DNA from: Gammaproteobacteria bacterium
GTDB lineage: Bacteria; Pseudomonadota; Gammaproteobacteria; Pseudomonadales; Azotimanducaceae
DNA: 6,149 nucleotides
Assembly: GCA_027293665.1 (NCBI GenBank)
Contig: JAPUFN010000440.1
Location: 1-6,149 of the forward strand
Direction of reading: 5' to 3'
Positions within the stretch are counted from its first letter, which is position 1; each line of letters starts with the position of its first letter. The position numbers were made by a program, and so were the translations under genes. The notes under the pieces are model-generated. The model made no database searches. It worked only from the letters and a program-made list of their open reading frames with translations, and was not told where the DNA came from. Positions 5,579 through 6,149 of this stretch are shown in pieces.

Positions 5579-6149
5579 CGATTACCCCTTTGCTCACTCG
5601 ATTCAAAAAACGCGGCAGATACCCTGTATCGATCTGCCCCGCGAGAAATTCCTCGTCCTGCAATATACCCAGCAACAACGGAATGTTGGAATGCACGCCC
5701 TGAATGGCAAAACCCTTCAAAGCAACGAGTACCCGGCCGATGGCCTGCTCGCGAGTGTTGCCGCGACCGATCACTTTTGCGAGCAATGGATCATAGTAAG
5801 GTGAGACCCACTGGCCTTCCTGATACCCCGTGGCCACACGCACTGCATGTAACCGTGGTGGCCGGAACACCGCAAGGCGGCCTGTTGAAGGCAGTTGTGT
5901 GACGGCGTGCTCAGCGTATATCCGCACTTCCAGCCCAAATCCCTGCCGCGCAGGCATTTCTGCAAGGCGCTCGCCGCCGGCTAATCTGATCTGTTGCGCC
6001 ACCAGATCCACCCCGGTGACAACTTCCGTCACGGCATGTTCCACCTGTATACGGGTGTTCATTTCCAGGAAGCCGTATTGCGCATCCGCAGTGCGCAGAG
6101 TCTCGACGGTGCCGACGTTGTCATACCCCAGGTCACCCGCCAGGGCTGC
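5568..6149 (-). CDS. Biotin carboxylase subunit, C-terminal part (5' end off window)
   Basis: The frame is open to the right edge; 193 residues are visible, about the last two-fifths of a usual 450-residue subunit. The methionine at 6062 is internal, because the codons before it read YGFLE and complete the catalytic motif FLEMNTRIQVEH (27-38 of the visible part), equivalent to E288/N290/R292 of E. coli AccC. RIYAE (76-80) contains the conserved Arg near the phosphate and biotin site. PSTGRL, the SPYYDPLLAKVI strand (116-127) and GVHSNIPLLLGIL (151-163) are the usual C-terminal biotin carboxylase domain features. It makes carboxybiotin from ATP, bicarbonate and the carrier protein. It ends without a fused biotinyl domain; instead the separate carrier gene starts inside its last codons (11-bp overlap). 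This split arrangement differs from the fused alpha subunits of typical propionyl-, methylcrotonyl- or geranyl-CoA carboxylases. Confidence 0.95.
   Translation of the reverse strand, partial: AALAGDLGYDNVGTVETLRTADAQYGFLEMNTRIQVEHAVTEVVTGVDLVAQQIRLAGGERLAEMPARQGFGLEVRIYAEHAVTQLPSTGRLAVFRPPRLHAVRVATGYQEGQWVSPYYDPLLAKVIGRGNTREQAIGRVLVALKGFAIQGVHSNIPLLLGILQDEEFLAGQIDTGYLPRFLNRVSKGVIDAA
5585..5590 (-). promoter_or_regulatory. Ribosome binding site of the biotin carrier gene
   Basis: AAGGGG on the minus strand, six nt before the ATG at 5578 and located within the end of the biotin carboxylase coding region. It fixes the carrier start and the 11-bp overlap. Confidence 0.7.

Noticed and set aside
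5327..5902. Plus-strand 191-residue open frame
   Set aside because: It runs antisense across the biotin carrier and biotin carboxylase genes, both certain from motifs; composition is that of a non-coding frame.
5568..6062. Biotin carboxylase starting at the Met at 6062
   Set aside because: That Met is part of the catalytic LEMNTR motif and the frame continues to the window edge, so the gene is truncated by the window, not by mutation.

Overview
The window looks like a chromosomal stretch from an uncultured or marine-type proteobacterium, most likely a gammaproteobacterium. This rests on gene style, split acyl-CoA carboxylase subunits and moderate-to-high GC; it is an inference and no marker gene is present. 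No rRNA, tRNA, CRISPR array, insertion sequence, phage gene or origin is visible. There are two gene blocks separated by a low-density spacer.

Block 1 (about 1-1285) holds the 3' part of a plus-strand alpha/alpha-barrel protein of the kind usually labelled 'prenyltransferase' (squalene-cyclase/prenyltransferase-type repeats). Converging on it is a minus-strand class I SAM-dependent methyltransferase of the Methyltransf_24 type. The two coding regions overlap tail to tail by 45 bp. From memory, these two families also occur as neighbours in actinobacterial genomes, so they probably belong to one functional module that continues off the left edge.

Spacer (about 1286-1703) is more AT-rich. It contains one doubtful small basic ORF, a short direct repeat, a hairpin and a perfect 16-bp palindrome.

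Block 2 (about 1704-6149) is a minus-strand operon-like array read from right to left. Its order is biotin carboxylase (5' end off the window), stand-alone 74-residue biotin carrier, crotonase-family enzyme, carboxyltransferase, MFE-2-like short-chain dehydrogenase, and a 62-residue two-helix membrane protein. The first two genes overlap by 11 bp, the crotonase and carboxyltransferase are 13-14 bp apart, and the others are within about 110 bp. Together they encode a complete three-part biotin-dependent acyl-CoA carboxylase plus a hydratase/isomerase and an (R)-3-hydroxyacyl-CoA dehydrogenase-like enzyme. The array therefore looks like a catabolic acyl-CoA pathway, comparable in logic to leucine (Liu) or acyclic-terpene (Atu) degradation. 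The carboxyltransferase and crotonase diverge from the textbook enzymes at key motifs, so the substrate is open.

I see no defence, mobile or secondary-metabolite system. The most interesting points are the unassigned carboxylase pathway, the altered active-site motifs, the convergent overlap in block 1, and the inverted repeats at 1692-1707 and 2834-2867.
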